Shown here: piece by piece, positions 8,030-15,924 of the stretch
How the letters are laid out: every line of letters starts with the position of its first letter
How positions within the stretch are numbered: the first letter of the stretch is position 1
Notes under the pieces: generated by a model
Database searches by the model: none
What the model saw: the letters and a program-made list of their open reading frames with translations, nothing else
Told to the model about the DNA's origin: nothing
Assembly (NCBI RefSeq): GCF_004343775.1
Contig: NZ_PTXL01000003.1
Location: forward strand, 310,001 to 374,000
Reading direction: 5' to 3'
Source: Burkholderia sp. SRS-46
Lineage (GTDB): Bacteria > Pseudomonadota > Gammaproteobacteria > Burkholderiales > Burkholderiaceae
Length of the DNA stretch: 64,000 bases
Position numbers and translations under genes: made by a program

Positions 8030-8962
8030 TCACTCCGGATTCGGTTGGTTGTCGACGACCACGCACGTGGCGAGCGTGCCGAGCCCCTTCACGACCAGCG
8101 CGTGCCGCCCGGGTGCCCAGGCGCCGCTCAGGCCGGCCGCGAGCGCGACGGGCGCGCTGGCGGCGAGCCGGTCGATCGTGCCCGGCGCGCCGGGGCGCAC
8201 GACGTGCACGGCCGGCGCGGAATCGGTCGCCGCATCGTCCGCCACGCCATGCAGCGCGGCCGCGATCAGCGCCGGAAAGCCGCGCGTGTGCGCCGCGTCG
8301 AATGCGTCGTCGTCGAACGCCTGCTGCGACCAGCCGATGATCCGGCCGAGGTCGCCCGCACGCGGCTCGCCCCCCGCGAGCCACATGAGGCCCGCGCCGG
8401 GATGCAGCGCGCGGGCGTCGCGCAGCGGCGCATCGGCGCGCGCGACGTAGCGGGCGCTCGGCAGGTCGAAGCCGCCCGCGCACACCGCGTCCGCGTGGCC
8501 CGCCGCGATCTGCCGGCAGGCGCCGACGATCGCGTCGAGGCCGGCCTGGTAGCCGAGGAAGGTCAGGTTCGGGCCGCGCCAGTCGAGCAACGACGCGACG
8601 ATCGCGGCGGTGGCGTTCGGCAGGCCCGTCGCGTACCACGACGGCGTCACCTGCGCGAAGCCTTCCGCGCGCACGGTGCCGAGGCATTGCTCGGCGACGT
8701 CGATCGCGCCGAACAGCGTGCCGAAGCTCACGCCGATCCGGCCGGCCGGCGTCGCGCGGTCGGTTTCGCCGAGCGCGGCGCGCAGCCGCTCGGCGGCGGC
8801 CAGCGTCATCCGCGCCTTCACCGGCAGCGGGCCGACCTTGCGCGAGCGGCGCTCGGCATGCAGGTGCGCATCGGTCAGCACGCCATCGTCGGCGGGCACG
8901 ATCGCGGCGGCCGCCGCGATCCGGAACGCGCGGCGGGGCGCGCGGGGCATCACGGCGCTCAT
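8030..8962 (-). CDS. Beta-ketoacyl synthase-like partner lacking the active-site Cys
   Basis: A 310-aa KS-fold protein shorter than a full KS (about 400 aa). Where the neighbouring KS has TACSSGLL, this one has LGYQAGLD: the Cys position holds Tyr, followed by Gln, and the HGTGT and GH motifs are not seen. Chain-length-factor (KS-beta) subunits of type II PKSs likewise lack the Cys and often carry Gln there. It probably heterodimerises with the KS at 8959-10179, whose gene it overlaps by 4 bp, and tunes chain length or priming. That pairing is inference from gene order. Confidence 0.82.
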   Translation of the reverse strand: MSAVMPRAPRRAFRIAAAAAIVPADDGVLTDAHLHAERRSRKVGPLPVKARMTLAAAERLRAALGETDRATPAGRIGVSFGTLFGAIDVAEQCLGTVRAEGFAQVTPSWYATGLPNATAAIVASLLDWRGPNLTFLGYQAGLDAIVGACRQIAAGHADAVCAGGFDLPSARYVARADAPLRDARALHPGAGLMWLAGGEPRAGDLGRIIGWSQQAFDDDAFDAAHTRGFPALIAAALHGVADDAATDSAPAVHVVRPGAPGTIDRLAASAPVALAAGLSGAWAPGRHALVVKGLGTLATCVVVDNQPNPE

Positions 8963-10179
8963 GCGCTCGTCTCCTCGTAGGCGCGTGTGGCGTCGGCGAC
9001 GACCATCACGCAGTTGTTGCCGCCGAAACCGAATGCGTCGACCAGCACGCTGTCGCCCACGAGCGGCAGGCCGTCGCCGTCGGCGATCCGCACGTCACCG
9101 AGCGCGTCGTCGCGCACGTCGAGGTTCGCGGTGGGCGGCAGGTGCCGCCGCGCGAGCGCGAGCGCCGCGGCGACGAGCGAGAACGTGCCGGCCGCCGCCT
9201 GCGGATGGCCGAGCGTCGACTTGATCGACGTGACGGGCGGCAGCGCGTCGCTGCCGAAGGTGTCGGCGAACGCGCGGCGCAGCGCCGCGATCTCGGCGCC
9301 GTCGTTGGTCGGCGTGCCGGTGCCGTGCGCGAACACGCCGCCGAGCGCATCCGCGCACACGCCGCTCGCCGCGAGCGCGGCGGCGATCGTGCGTGCGACG
9401 CCGTCGACGTCGGGCGCGGTCGCGTGCGCCGCGTCGCAGCCCGACGCGTAGCCGGTCACGACCGCGCGGATCGGCGCGCGGCGCGCGAGCGCCGCGTCGA
9501 GCGGCTCGAGGCATACGCACGCGGCGCCTTCGGACAGCACCACGCCCTGCCGGTCGCCGCTGAACGGCCGGCAACGGTCGCCGGTCGCGACGCGCAGCCC
9601 GTTGAAGCCGCAGATCGTGTATTCGAGCAGCACGTCGACGCCGCCCGCGATCATCACGTCGGCCTCGCCCGCCAGCAGCGCGTCGATCGCGAGCGCCGGC
9701 GCGAGCAGCCCCGACGAACAGGCGGTCGACAGCACCGCGAGCGGGCCGCGCCAGCGCCCGTCGCGGCCCGGCAGCACCGCGCTCGCATCGAGATCGGCCG
9801 TGCGCGCGGCGTCGCCGCCGTGCGCGTCGATCAGGCGGTTCTCCGCCACTTCGACGCCGGCCGTCGTCGTGCCGAGGATGCAGCCGATCCGCAGGTCGCC
9901 GAGCGCGTCGGCCAGGCCCGCATCGGCGAGCGCGTGGCCGACCGCGTGGCGCGCCAGCGCGGCCGCGCGGTTCTCGACGCCGGCCGTGGCCGGTTCGAGC
10001 GCGCGCCAGGCCACCTCGGGCACCGCGATCACGTTGTCGGCCGGATAGCCGGCGAGCGGCCGCTTCGGCCACGGCCCGTTCAGCACTGCGCGCGACTCGA
10101 GCGCGCGCCACAGCGCGTCGGTGGTCGCGCCGGCCGGCGACAGCACGCCGAAGCCGGTGATGGCGATCGGTGTCGTCAT
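8959..10179 (-). CDS. Beta-ketoacyl-ACP synthase (FabF/KS-alpha type)
   Basis: A 406-aa complete KS. The nucleophile is in AVLSTACSSGLLAPAL (about residue 163), the first catalytic His in AHGTGTPTNDGAE (about 300) and the second in IKSTLGHPQAAAGT (about 338). It ends with the FGFGGNN loop. It condenses an acyl primer with malonyl-ACP. The ATG at 10179 overlaps the stop of the ACP-2 gene, and its own stop overlaps the KS-like partner. ACP, KS and KS-like partner in a row is the layout of a minimal type II PKS/FAS. Confidence 0.93.
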   Translation of the reverse strand: MTTPIAITGFGVLSPAGATTDALWRALESRAVLNGPWPKRPLAGYPADNVIAVPEVAWRALEPATAGVENRAAALARHAVGHALADAGLADALGDLRIGCILGTTTAGVEVAENRLIDAHGGDAARTADLDASAVLPGRDGRWRGPLAVLSTACSSGLLAPALAIDALLAGEADVMIAGGVDVLLEYTICGFNGLRVATGDRCRPFSGDRQGVVLSEGAACVCLEPLDAALARRAPIRAVVTGYASGCDAAHATAPDVDGVARTIAAALAASGVCADALGGVFAHGTGTPTNDGAEIAALRRAFADTFGSDALPPVTSIKSTLGHPQAAAGTFSLVAAALALARRHLPPTANLDVRDDALGDVRIADGDGLPLVGDSVLVDAFGFGGNNCVMVVADATRAYEETSA

Positions 10180-10484
10180 GACGCGTCCTTTGCGGCATCG
10201 ACGGCGCCGAGCGCCTCGACGATGCCGTCGACCAGCGACGCGAGCGTCAGCCCGACCAGGCGCTCGGGCGGAAACGCGATCGCGTGCTGCAGCTGGCAGC
10301 GCACGACCAGGTCGATCAGCTCGACCGACGTGAAACCCGCGTCGACGAGCGGCAGGTCGGCGTCGAGCGCGTCCGGCGCGACATGCAGCGTCGCCGCGAG
10401 CGTCGCGCGCCATTCGGCGAGGAGCTGCGCACGCAACGGCGCGGGCGCGACGGCGGGTTCGGGGATGAGCGATTGGGCGTCCAC
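10176..10484 (-). CDS. Acyl carrier protein (ACP-2)
   Basis: The ACP domain occupies about residues 20-95. The phosphopantetheine site reads LVDAGFTSVELIDLVV, with Ser in GFTS instead of the usual GxDS. I prefer the GTG at 10484 because AAGGA lies 7 bases upstream. An in-frame ATG at 10529 overlaps the MFS stop (ATGA) and would add 15 residues without a visible ribosome site. It overlaps the KS gene by 4 bp and is the obvious carrier partner of the KS pair. Confidence 0.85.
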   Translation of the reverse strand: MDAQSLIPEPAVAPAPLRAQLLAEWRATLAATLHVAPDALDADLPLVDAGFTSVELIDLVVRCQLQHAIAFPPERLVGLTLASLVDGIVEALGAVDAAKDAS

Positions 10485-10528
10485 GGGGCGGTCCTTGTTG
10501 TACGTCGGGTTCGTCGATATCGGAAACA

Positions 10529-11989
10529 TCACGCGGGCTGCGCCGTCGCGGCCGGCGTGCGCACGGTGGCAAGCCGCAGCGAGCACGCGATCGCGACGAG
10601 CGCGAGCACGCCGATCGCGAACGTCACGTCGGAGATCGCGCGGGCAGACGCCAGCTTCTCGCCGGGCGCCGCGACCGCCAGATAGATCGCGCCGAGCGCG
10701 GCGACGCCGATCACGATCGACAGCTGCACCGACGTCGTGACGAGGCCGCTCAACGCGGGCGCGTGCTGCGGCGACGTGCGCTGCGTCATCTGGTTGACCG
10801 TGGTGCCGAACGTGAGCCCGTGGCTCGCGCCGGCGCAGAACAGCAGCGGCACCATCACCGCGGCGATCCAGCCGGCGTGGCGCGCGGTCGCGCCGAACGC
10901 GAGGTTCGCGGCCACCATCGCCACCAGCGCGACCGCCGGCGTGAAGCGCAGCAGGCGCGCGGGCAGCTTCGACCAGGTCACGTTCGAGATGCCGAAGCCG
11001 AACGCATACGCGGCGAACACGAAGCCCGAGATCATCGGCGAGTAGCCGAGGCCGGTCTGCAGGTACAGCGCGCACGCGAACAGCCAGCCGCCGTAGCCGA
11101 CGAAGCCGATCGACACGACCGCGAGCCCCGGCCGGATGCCCGTCGCGAGCAGCGCGTCGAGGTTCAGCAGCGGGCTGCCGCCGCGATTCGCGAGCGCGCG
11201 CTCGAAGCGCAGGAAGGTCGCCACGCCGATCACGCCCGCCGCGAGCGAGGCCCAGACCCATGCGGCCCAGCCGACGTCGTGGCCGAACGTGAGCGGCACG
11301 ACGATCAGCAGCATCGCGCCCGTCAGCAATGCGACGCCGACCAGGTCGAGCTTGCGCCGCTCGGGCCCCGCGAGCGCCGGCAGCACCGAGCGCGCGCTCG
11401 CGAGCAGCACGATGCCGATCGGCACGTTGATCAGGAATGCGGGGCGCCACGACAGCCCGGCGACGTCGGCGGTGATGATCACGCCGCCGAGCGCCTGGCC
11501 GGCGGTCGAGCCGAGGCCGAGGATCATCGAGTAGAAGCCGATCGCGCGGGCCCGCGCGCTGCCCTCGTAGCTGCGCTGGATCAGCGACATCACCTGCGGC
11601 ACCAGCATGGCCGCGCCGATGCCCTGCGCGATGCGCCCGACGATCAGCAGCCACGTGCCCGGCGCGACGCCGCACGCGAGCGACGACACGGTGAAGATCG
11701 CCAGCCCGATCACGAACAACCGGCGGTAGCCGTAATCGTCGCCGAGCCGCGCGCCCGTGATCAGGAACACCGCGTACGCGAGGATGTAGCCGGCAACGAC
11801 CAGCTGCAGCAGCGCACCGGAAATGCCGAGGTCCGCGCGCAGCGCGGGAGCGGCGACGTTCACGATCGACGTGTCCATCGCGGCCATCCCCTGCCCGATC
11901 AGCAGCAGCGGCAGCATCCGGCGGTGCGGCGCGGCGTGCCCGGACGTCGCACCCGCGACGCCAGCCCGGTCGATTCCAACATTCGACAT
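10529..11989 (-). CDS. MFS drug:H+ antiporter, DHA2/EmrB-like exporter
   Basis: A 486-aa membrane protein with about 14 hydrophobic segments, as in the 14-TM DHA2 family. MFS motif A-like sequence ARLGDDYGYRRLFV lies after the second helix, and motif C-like GLGSTAGQALGG in the fifth. It sits in the middle of the biosynthetic operon, between ferredoxin and ACP-2, so it most likely exports the product and gives self-resistance. Substrate is unknown. Confidence 0.9.
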   Translation of the reverse strand: MSNVGIDRAGVAGATSGHAAPHRRMLPLLLIGQGMAAMDTSIVNVAAPALRADLGISGALLQLVVAGYILAYAVFLITGARLGDDYGYRRLFVIGLAIFTVSSLACGVAPGTWLLIVGRIAQGIGAAMLVPQVMSLIQRSYEGSARARAIGFYSMILGLGSTAGQALGGVIITADVAGLSWRPAFLINVPIGIVLLASARSVLPALAGPERRKLDLVGVALLTGAMLLIVVPLTFGHDVGWAAWVWASLAAGVIGVATFLRFERALANRGGSPLLNLDALLATGIRPGLAVVSIGFVGYGGWLFACALYLQTGLGYSPMISGFVFAAYAFGFGISNVTWSKLPARLLRFTPAVALVAMVAANLAFGATARHAGWIAAVMVPLLFCAGASHGLTFGTTVNQMTQRTSPQHAPALSGLVTTSVQLSIVIGVAALGAIYLAVAAPGEKLASARAISDVTFAIGVLALVAIACSLRLATVRTPAATAQPA

Positions 11990-12005
11990 AAAGAATCCCT
12001 GTGGC

Positions 12006-12341
12006 TTACGCGATCGCGTCGCGCTTCAGTTGCTCGAGCTTGCCTTCGACGTCCTTCCACGCCGCCGCGTCAGGCAGCGCCGGCTTGCGGATCGTGATGG
12101 TCGGCCAGCTCTGCGCGAGCTCGCGGTTCAGGCTCGCGTACAGCGATTGGTCCGCTTTGAGCGCGACGTCCTGGCTGATCGCGCCGACCGGGCATTCCGG
12201 CTCGCAGACGCCGCAATCGATGCATTCGTCCGGATCGATGACGAGAAAATTCTCGCCCTCGTGGAAACAGTCGACGGGGCACACTTCGACGCAGTCGGTG
12301 TGCTTGCAGTTGATGCAGTTCTCGGTGACGACGTAGGTCAT
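12006..12341 (-). CDS. fdxA: 7Fe ferredoxin (FdxA type)
   Basis: A 111-aa ferredoxin beginning [20 protein letters not shown]. Cysteines at [17 protein letters not shown] and [14 protein letters not shown] match the [3Fe-4S][4Fe-4S] FdxA family, with the usual C-terminal extension. In this operon it is the natural electron donor for the AurF-like and HDO enzymes. Gene context distinguishes it from the housekeeping copy most Burkholderia carry elsewhere; that redundancy is inference. I see no dedicated ferredoxin reductase in the operon. Confidence 0.93.
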   Translation of the reverse strand: MTYVVTENCINCKHTDCVEVCPVDCFHEGENFLVIDPDECIDCGVCEPECPVGAISQDVALKADQSLYASLNRELAQSWPTITIRKPALPDAAAWKDVEGKLEQLKRDAIA

Positions 12342-12387
12342 CGGGGTTCTCCGGTGGGGACGGGAATCGGTTTTAGGTTCGTGACAC

Positions 12388-13536
12388 TCAGTGCTGCGTG
12401 GCGGGCGGCATGGGCGGCGCGCCCGCCCGGCCGCGGACGTGCAGCGCACGCCGCGCGGGAAACATCGCGACCGACGCCACCGTGCATTCGCGGCGGATGT
12501 CGCTGGTCGGCACGACTTCGATCGGCGGCTCGCCGAGCAGCGCGAGACAGGCCGCCGCATCCGCGTCGTCCGGCAGGCGCGCGAGCCCGGCCCGGCACGC
12601 GTCGAGCCGCCGCTGCGACGACGTGCGCGCGAACGGGTTCAGCGCGTCGCCGGCGACGAACGCCGGATGCAGGAAGTGATTCGTATGCGCATGCTCGGCG
12701 CCCTCGATCACGAGGAGCGTGTCGGGCAGGTATTCGATCGTCACGACGCGCTGCGCATCGGCGATCGTCAACGCGCGCGAACTCGCGAGCGACAGCCCGC
12801 GCAGCGTGTCGATGCACTCGTCGACGCTCGCGCAGGTATCGAGCAGATGGCGGATCGCGAGGTAGCCCGGAATGCCCGGCCGCCATTCGCCGCCGAGCAC
12901 GAGGTTCAGCCCGATCGCGACGCCGTGGCGGTTGATCCCGAGATAGCCGAGCAGCCCGGTGAAGCTGACGAGCGCGACGTCCGCGCCGCGCTTGCCACCG
13001 CTCGCGCCGTTCTCGCCGTGCGTGATCTCGAGCACGCTCAGCTCGCTCGCCATGTCGCCGTTCAGGTCGATGGTCTGCGCGATCACCGCCTGCCCGTTCG
13101 CATGCCGCGCGAACGTCGTGCAATCGCCGCGCGCGGCGACCGGAATCCGCTGGAAGCCCGTCAGCTCGCGGCGCAGCTGCAGCAGGTACGCATCCTCGAG
13201 CGTGATGCCCGCGCCTTCCGCGAGCCCGTGCACCTCTTCCGCGAGATCGGGCAGCTCGCGCTCGATCACCCGCGCGTGACGCTCGACGAGCGGCGCCAGT
13301 TCGCGCAGCCGCGCGGCCGTCACGAGCGGCGCGAGCCGCGCGATGCGATCGGTCAGGAAGCCCTGGATCGCGTCGCGCAGCGCCGCGCCGTGCTGGCGGC
13401 CGATTTCGCGGCGGCTGCCGGCCAGCCGCACGACGCGGGCCGGATCGACGTCGGCGTCGATCGTGAACCGCGCGTCATGCGGCGCGTCGGGCGACCCGCC
13501 CGGCACCGGCTCAACGAAAGCGGGTTGCACGGACAT
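12388..13536 (-). CDS. C45-family Ntn acyltransferase (isopenicillin N acyltransferase-like)
   Basis: A 382-aa protein of the acyl-CoA:6-aminopenicillanate acyltransferase/C45 peptidase family. The likely self-processing site is [11 protein letters not shown] (around residue 137): in this family the chain is cut just before the Cys, which then becomes the N-terminal nucleophile, and CTT is conserved. Other family-like segments are [13 protein letters not shown] and [10 protein letters not shown]. Members transfer acyl groups from thioesters to amines or hydrolyse amides. Here it could join a cluster-made acyl chain to an amine. It overlaps the GNAT gene by 26 bp. Confidence 0.85.
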   Translation of the reverse strand: MSVQPAFVEPVPGGSPDAPHDARFTIDADVDPARVVRLAGSRREIGRQHGAALRDAIQGFLTDRIARLAPLVTAARLRELAPLVERHARVIERELPDLAEEVHGLAEGAGITLEDAYLLQLRRELTGFQRIPVAARGDCTTFARHANGQAVIAQTIDLNGDMASELSVLEITHGENGASGGKRGADVALVSFTGLLGYLGINRHGVAIGLNLVLGGEWRPGIPGYLAIRHLLDTCASVDECIDTLRGLSLASSRALTIADAQRVVTIEYLPDTLLVIEGAEHAHTNHFLHPAFVAGDALNPFARTSSQRRLDACRAGLARLPDDADAAACLALLGEPPIEVVPTSDIRRECTVASVAMFPARRALHVRGRAGAPPMPPATQH

Positions 13537-14098
13537 CGGGCCACTCCGCTTTCAGGATGCTGTAGTAGATCGCGTCGCGACGGCGGCCGCTCGGCATGAA
13601 GTTGAAGCTGCGCATCACGCCTTCCTCGGTCGCGCCGATCGACTTCAGGCCCGCGCGCGCCCGCGAGTTCAGCACGTCGGTCTTGAATTCGACGCGCTCG
13701 CAGCCGAGCTCGCCGAACGCGTATTCGAGCAGCAGCCCCTTCGTCGCGCGGTTCACGGCGGTGCCGCGATACGGCGCGCCGAGCCACGACCAGCCGATCT
13801 CCAGCCGGCGGTCGGCCGGTGCGAGGTTGCCGAACGCGGTCGTGCCCGCGAAGCGGCCGCTCGCCTTGTCGATGATCGCGAACACGACGCGCGTGCCCGC
13901 CAGCGAATCGGCGATCGCGCGCTCGAGGAACGTGACCAGGCTCGGCTCGTCGTGCACGACCGACACCATGTAGGTCCAGCTGTCCGGGTCGTATGCGATC
14001 TGCGCGAAGCCTTCCTTGTCGTCGACGCCGATGCGGCGCAGCGTCACGACGTCGTTCTCCAGCGTCGTGTCGAGGATCTTCGGAATGTTCCAGGTCAT
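13511..14098 (-). CDS. GNAT-family N-acetyltransferase (RimJ/RimL-like)
   Basis: A 195-aa GNAT protein. The acceptor and acetyl-CoA regions are recognisable: RRLEIGWSWLGAPYRGTAVNRATKGLLLEYAF (motif A-like, about residues 96-127) and the RARAGLKSIGATEEGVMR segment typical of the RimJ/RimL group. It lies between ACP-1 and the C45 acyltransferase. Possible roles are acylation of an amine intermediate, or self-protection by acetylating the product. It lacks a hydrophobic region and is presumably cytosolic. Confidence 0.85.
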   Translation of the reverse strand: MTWNIPKILDTTLENDVVTLRRIGVDDKEGFAQIAYDPDSWTYMVSVVHDEPSLVTFLERAIADSLAGTRVVFAIIDKASGRFAGTTAFGNLAPADRRLEIGWSWLGAPYRGTAVNRATKGLLLEYAFGELGCERVEFKTDVLNSRARAGLKSIGATEEGVMRSFNFMPSGRRRDAIYYSILKAEWPDVRATRFR

Positions 14099-14107
14099 CG
14101 TGATTCC

Positions 14108-14365
14108 TTATGCGGGTACTTTGGTCGCCAGCAGGTTGACAATGTCGCGGCCGGTGCGCAGCTTCGCGAGGTCGTCCTCACCGAACTCCGTCAACGGCAC
14201 GCGCGCGGTTTCGCACACGCCGCTCATCAGCACGATCAGCTCGAGCGACGCGAGGCCGAAGTCGTAGGTCAGATCGTCGTCGAGCGGCAGGCTCGCCGCT
14301 TCCGATTCGGGGCGTCCGACCACTTCGCACAAGTGGCGCCGCACAATGGATTCGATATCGCTCAA
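14108..14365 (-). CDS. Acyl carrier protein (ACP-1)
   Basis: An 85-aa ACP with the modification region LTYDFGLASLELIVLMS, Ser in GLAS. The start is a TTG at 14365 that overlaps the TGA of the acyl ligase gene, and GGAGG lies 6 bases before it. Coupling to the ligase strongly suggests that the ligase loads this ACP through an acyl-adenylate, as in FAAL/ACP pairs. Confidence 0.88.
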   Translation of the reverse strand: MSDIESIVRRHLCEVVGRPESEAASLPLDDDLTYDFGLASLELIVLMSGVCETARVPLTEFGEDDLAKLRTGRDIVNLLATKVPA

Positions 14366-15924
14366 GGTCGTCCTCCATAAAGTCGATCGATTTCGTTCTT
14401 GAATGCATTGAAGATTTCCTTGCGCTTCGGCTTGAACTGCGACGTGACGAAGCGCGTCTCGGTGCCGAACGGCTGCGGCGCGATGAACGCCTTCACGATC
14501 CGCTCGTGCGGTGCGAGCGTTTCGTTGAGATCCGCGAGATGCGCATGGATCGCCGTGTGGTCGGCGCGCGCGTCCTGCGGCGAGATCACCGCGACGAGGT
14601 ACGGCTGGCCCGCGCCGTACAGCACGCACTCCTCGACGCCCACGTGCGTCTTGACCTGCTCCTCGAGCTTGCGCGTATGCACGTTCTTGCCGTTCGCGAG
14701 TACGATCAGGTCGTCGGCGCGGCCGAGGATGTACAGGAAGCCGTCGTCGTCGAAGCGCGCGAGATCGCCGGTGCGCACCTCGCCGCTCGGCAGGAAGATC
14801 CGCTCGCTCGCGCCCGGCTCGCTGTACAGGTACTGCGTGTTGACCGGCTCGTCCGCGCCGACGATCAGCACGCCTTCGTCGTCGATCCGCGCGCGCTTGC
14901 CCGGAATCAGCCGGCCGACGCTGCCCGTGCGCGCGTGACCCGGATAGTTCTTGGTCACGATGCACGTCTCGTTCATCCCGTAGCCTTCGAAGATCGGCAC
15001 GCCCGCTTCCTCGAAGAAGCGCAACGTATCGGGGTTCGCCGGCGCGGAGCCCGTCCACATGTAGCGGATGCGCGAACCGAGCAGCGCGTCGATGCGCTGC
15101 CGGCGCGCGTCGAGGCCGGTTTCGCCGGCCGGCGTCGTGCGCTCGATGCGTTTCTTCACGCCGTCGTAGAAGCCCGGCACGCCCATCACGACCGTCGGCG
15201 GCTGCTGCCGGGTCGCCTCGAGCGCGAACTCGAACGGCGCGACCGTCACGTCGTGGCCGAACGTCAGCGCCGAGTAGATCCAGTAGCGCTGCTGCAGCAG
15301 CGACAGCGGCAGGAACACCAGCACGTCGTCGCCGTCACCGTCGCCGTGCGCGTAGAGCTGCTGGACCGCCGCGAGCGACGCGTCGATGCTGCCGGCACGC
15401 GCCGCGAGCCCTTTCGGCTCGCCGGAGCTGCCGGACGTGAACTTGATCGTCGTCGCGTCGTCGCGCGCATACACGGCCGCTTCGAACGGCGGCGCGACCG
15501 GATCGACGTCGCTGCCGTCGCCGCACGCACGCACGTGTGCATCGACCCGCGCGCGCAGGTCGCGCGCCGGGTCGAACGACGTCGCGCCGTCCGCGTAGAC
15601 GGCGTCCAGCGCGTACTTGTCGACGAGCGCCTGGTTCGGCTGGAACTTGCCGAACTCGAAGCCGGCCGTGACGATGCCCGCCTTCAGCGCGGCGAGATCG
15701 AGCAGCACCCACGCGAGCCCGTTTCGCGCGACGATGCCGATGCGCGCGCCGCACGCCAGGCCCGCCTCGCGCAGGTCGAGCGCAAGCCGCGTGGCCTGCG
15801 CGTCGAGCTGCGCGTGCGTGAGCACGACGCGGCCGCCCTGCTGGAAGAACGTGATGCGGTGCGTGTCGCGCTTGCCGCCGCTGGCGGCAACCGTGTTGAC
15901 GACGCTGGTCGGCGCTGCCGTCAC
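14362..15924 (-). CDS. AMP-dependent fatty acyl ligase (acyl-ACP/CoA synthetase)
   Basis: A 520-aa ANL-superfamily enzyme. Core motifs are TIKFTSGSSGEPKGL (P-loop), FEGYGMNET, VRTGDLARFDDDGFLY and GRADDLIVLANGKNV; the C-terminal Lys is probably in SQFKPKRKEIF. It activates a carboxylic acid with ATP. The immediately coupled ACP-1 gene favours ACP loading over CoA. The GTG start overlaps the stop of the upstream unknown gene (GTGA). It is the likely entry enzyme that primes the pathway with a fatty or other carboxylic acid. Confidence 0.9.
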   Translation of the reverse strand: MTAAPTSVVNTVAASGGKRDTHRITFFQQGGRVVLTHAQLDAQATRLALDLREAGLACGARIGIVARNGLAWVLLDLAALKAGIVTAGFEFGKFQPNQALVDKYALDAVYADGATSFDPARDLRARVDAHVRACGDGSDVDPVAPPFEAAVYARDDATTIKFTSGSSGEPKGLAARAGSIDASLAAVQQLYAHGDGDGDDVLVFLPLSLLQQRYWIYSALTFGHDVTVAPFEFALEATRQQPPTVVMGVPGFYDGVKKRIERTTPAGETGLDARRQRIDALLGSRIRYMWTGSAPANPDTLRFFEEAGVPIFEGYGMNETCIVTKNYPGHARTGSVGRLIPGKRARIDDEGVLIVGADEPVNTQYLYSEPGASERIFLPSGEVRTGDLARFDDDGFLYILGRADDLIVLANGKNVHTRKLEEQVKTHVGVEECVLYGAGQPYLVAVISPQDARADHTAIHAHLADLNETLAPHERIVKAFIAPQPFGTETRFVTSQFKPKRKEIFNAFKNEIDRLYGGRP

